From: Rubrivirga sp.
GTDB lineage: Bacteria; Bacteroidota; Rhodothermia; Rhodothermales; Rubricoccaceae
Assembly: GCA_012269805.1 (NCBI GenBank)
Contig: JAAXJP010000371.1
Span: 1-6,430, forward strand
Reading direction: 5' to 3'
Length of the DNA stretch: 6,430 nucleotides
A model generated the notes under the pieces. It had not been told where the DNA came from. It ran no database searches and worked only from the letters and a program-made list of their open reading frames with translations. Positions 4,590 to 6,430 of the stretch are shown here, one piece after another. A program made the translations under genes and the position numbers. The stretch's first letter is position 1. Each line of letters starts with the position of its first letter.

Positions 4590-6347
4590 ATGGCCCACCG
4601 ACTCCCCCCCGTCGACGCCGTCTGTGTCGGCGTCGGCTGGACCGGCGGCATCCTCGCCCACCAGCTCGCCCGCGCCGGCCTCTCCGTCGTCGGCCTCGAG
4701 CGCGGCCGGTACCGCGCGACCAAGCCCGACTTCCAGCCGCCCCACATCCACGACGAGCTCCGCTACGCCGTCCGCTACGAGCTCATGCAGGACCTCTCGC
4801 GCGAGACGGTCACGTTCCGGAACCACGACGGCCAGCGGGCGCTCCCGATGCGGACCCTCGGGTCGTTCCTCCTGGGCGAGGGTCTCGGCGGGGCCGGCGT
4901 CCACTGGAACGGCCAGACGTGGCGGTTCCTCCCGTACACGTTCGAGATCCGGAGCCGATCGGTCGAGCGCTACGGCGAGGGCGTCCTCCCCGAGGGGCAT
5001 ACGATCCAGGACTGGGGCGTGACGTACGACGAGCTGGCGCCCTACTACGACCGGTTCGAGCGGACGTGCGGGACGGGCGGCGTGGCGGGCAACCTCCACG
5101 GTGAGGTCCAGCCCGGCGGGAACCCGTTCGAGGGGCCGCGCGGGCCGTACCCGAACCCGCCGATGAAGACGAGCTACGCCCAGCACCTCTACAAGGAGGC
5201 CGCCGAGGGGCTGGGGCTCCACCCGTTCCCCGGCCCGTCGTCCAACTCGACGACGGAGTACACGAACCCCGACGGCATGACGCTCGGGGCCTGCCACTAC
5301 TGCGGGTACTGCGAGCGGTTCGGGTGCGAGATCTACGCCAAGGCGAGCCCGCAGGCGACCGTGATCCCGGCCGCGGTCCAGACGGGGAACTTCGAGCTCC
5401 GGACGGGGGCCCACGTGACGCGCGTGCTCATGAGCGACGACGGGACGCGCGCGACCGGCGTGCTCTACGTGGACGCCGAGGGCCGGGAGGTGGAGCAGCC
5501 GGCCGAGATCGTGCTCCTCACGGCCTACGGGCTCCACAACGCCCGCCTCCTCATGCTCTCCGGCATCGGCGAGGTGTACGACCCGGCGACGGGGCGCGGG
5601 ACGGTCGGCCGGAACTACGCCTACCAGGCCGTCACGAGCGCGACCGTGTTCTACGACGACGAGGACCTCAACACGTTCGCCGGGGCCGGCGCGATGGGGA
5701 CGGTCGTCGACGACTTCAACGGCGACAACTTCGACCACGCCGGGCTCGGGTTCGTCGACGGCGCCTCGCTCGGGCTCTACATCACGGGCCACCGCCCGAT
5801 CAACACGCACCCGGTCCCGGAGGGGACGCCGTCGTGGGGGCCGGAGTGGAAGCGGGCCGTCGCCCGCTACTTCAACCGCTCGGCGACGATCGTGAGCCAG
5901 GGCTCGGTCATGAGCTACCGCGGCAACCACCTCGACCTCGACCCGACCTACACCGACGCCTACGGCCAGCCGCTGCTGCGGATGACGTTCGACTGGGGCG
6001 GCAACGAGCGGCGGATGACGGAGTATCTGACCGACCGGGCCGCCGAGATCGCGCGGGCCATGGGCCCCTCGCACGTCAAGGTGGACCGGCTCTCGGACCA
6101 CTACAGCATCGTCCCGTACCAGACGACGCACAACACGGGCGGGACCGTGATGGGCACCGACCCCGAGACGAGCGTGGTCAACCCGGACCTCCAGGTGTGG
6201 GGCGTGGACAACGTGTTCGTGATGGGCGCCGGCGTCTTCCCCCAGAACGCGGGCTACAACCCGACGGGGACGGTCGGCGCGCTGGCCTACCGGGCGGCCG
6301 ACGCCATCGTCAACCGCTACGTTCCGTCCCCGGGTCCGCTCCACTAA
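4590..6347 (+). CDS. GMC family oxidoreductase, FAD subunit of a gluconate-2-dehydrogenase-like complex
   Basis: 585-aa flavoprotein expected to oxidise a hydroxyl group of a sugar, sugar acid or alcohol and pass electrons to an acceptor such as cytochrome c or quinone. The N-terminal FAD fold is clear: VDAVCVGVGWTGG (GxGxxG at 14-19) and E37-R38-G39 at the ribose-binding position. GLGGAGVHWNG (98-108) is the second FAD contact. The C-terminus holds the active-site region with H514 in THNTGG and N557 in GYNPTGTVGALAYRAADAI. A cysteine cluster, CHYCGYCERFGC (C235, C238, C241, C246), sits mid-protein. Related FAD dehydrogenases such as the bacterial FAD glucose dehydrogenase bind a [3Fe-4S] cluster through cysteines, so an Fe-S centre is possible here. 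No signal peptide is present, so export probably depends on the Tat signal of the preceding subunit. No cytochrome subunit is seen within the window. The exact substrate cannot be told from sequence. Confidence 0.93.
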   Translation: MAHRLPPVDAVCVGVGWTGGILAHQLARAGLSVVGLERGRYRATKPDFQPPHIHDELRYAVRYELMQDLSRETVTFRNHDGQRALPMRTLGSFLLGEGLGGAGVHWNGQTWRFLPYTFEIRSRSVERYGEGVLPEGHTIQDWGVTYDELAPYYDRFERTCGTGGVAGNLHGEVQPGGNPFEGPRGPYPNPPMKTSYAQHLYKEAAEGLGLHPFPGPSSNSTTEYTNPDGMTLGACHYCGYCERFGCEIYAKASPQATVIPAAVQTGNFELRTGAHVTRVLMSDDGTRATGVLYVDAEGREVEQPAEIVLLTAYGLHNARLLMLSGIGEVYDPATGRGTVGRNYAYQAVTSATVFYDDEDLNTFAGAGAMGTVVDDFNGDNFDHAGLGFVDGASLGLYITGHRPINTHPVPEGTPSWGPEWKRAVARYFNRSATIVSQGSVMSYRGNHLDLDPTYTDAYGQPLLRMTFDWGGNERRMTEYLTDRAAEIARAMGPSHVKVDRLSDHYSIVPYQTTHNTGGTVMGTDPETSVVNPDLQVWGVDNVFVMGAGVFPQNAGYNPTGTVGALAYRAADAIVNRYVPSPGPLH

Positions 6348-6351
6348 CCAC

Positions 6352-6363
6352 GGCCGACCGGCC
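6352..6363 (+). terminator. Short inverted repeat after the cluster; weak terminator candidate
   Basis: GGCC, GACC, GGCC makes a 4-bp stem 4 bp after the GMC stop codon and leads directly into a C run rather than a T run. It is too short to be convincing, and it borders sequence that may be unreliable. Confidence 0.15.
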
Positions 6364-6430
6364 CCCCCCCCCCGGCCCCCCCCCCCCCCCCCCGCCGCCC
6401 GGCGGGCCGCCGCCGCCCCGCGGGCCGGGG
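6358..6430. repeat. G/C-only low-complexity tract with C12 and C18 homopolymers; probable contig-edge artefact
   Basis: After A6357 the last 73 bases contain no A or T. There is a C12 run (6362-6373), GG, a C18 run (6376-6393), then short GCC/GGC/CCGG combinations including GCCC-GGC-GGGC at 6397-6407. Nothing in it looks like coding sequence. Such runs are hard to sequence and assemble, and the tract lies at the window edge right after the last gene, so base calls here should be treated with caution. Confidence 0.8.

Noticed and set aside
4500..6344. Long open frame on the - strand opposite the GMC gene (614 codons)
   Set aside because: It is a G/C-driven antisense shadow: composition is Arg/Val/Pro/Gly-rich with no domain, and the + strand encodes a clear GMC flavoprotein.

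Overview
This is a very GC-rich bacterial segment in which third codon positions are almost all G or C. All six complete genes are on the + strand. The gene set is a bacteriorhodopsin/halorhodopsin-type rhodopsin, a Tat-exported gluconate-2-dehydrogenase subunit 3 protein and a GMC flavoprotein. Together with the lack of Shine-Dalgarno sequences, this fits a marine member of the Rhodothermota (Rubricoccus/Rubrivirga-like). The taxon is inferred from gene content and composition, not from a marker gene.

Layout. Positions 1-28 may hold the last codons of an upstream gene. Positions 30-1478 encode a two-TM sensor histidine kinase, presumably the second gene of a response-regulator/kinase pair. 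Positions 1479-1795 (317 bp) are non-coding. They hold a GC hairpin just after the kinase, a tandem 12-bp repeat, and a perfect 9-bp inverted repeat (1712-1737) just upstream of the rhodopsin. From 1796 to 6347 five genes follow with gaps of 11, 4, -8 and 36 bp, so they look like one transcription unit: rhodopsin, signal-peptide-bearing probable outer-membrane beta-barrel protein, small three-cysteine protein, gluconate-2-dehydrogenase subunit 3 with a Tat signal and His-rich tail, and GMC oxidoreductase. After 6347 the sequence turns into G/C-only low-complexity DNA with C12 and C18 runs, probably a damaged or artefactual contig edge.

How the genes may work together. The rhodopsin keeps the Schiff-base lysine (K207), but its helix-C triad is T-T-D (T76, T80, D87) rather than D-T-D. 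Loss of the Asp counter-ion, with the cytoplasmic Asp kept, points to an inward chloride (anion) pump like the bacterial and cyanobacterial halorhodopsins, not a proton pump. The last two genes form a periplasmic sugar/alcohol/polyol-type dehydrogenase. Subunit 3 carries the only Tat signal and probably carries the FAD subunit across the membrane with it. A light-driven ion pump at the head of a dehydrogenase cluster is the most notable arrangement here. A functional link is inferred from spacing and is not demonstrated.
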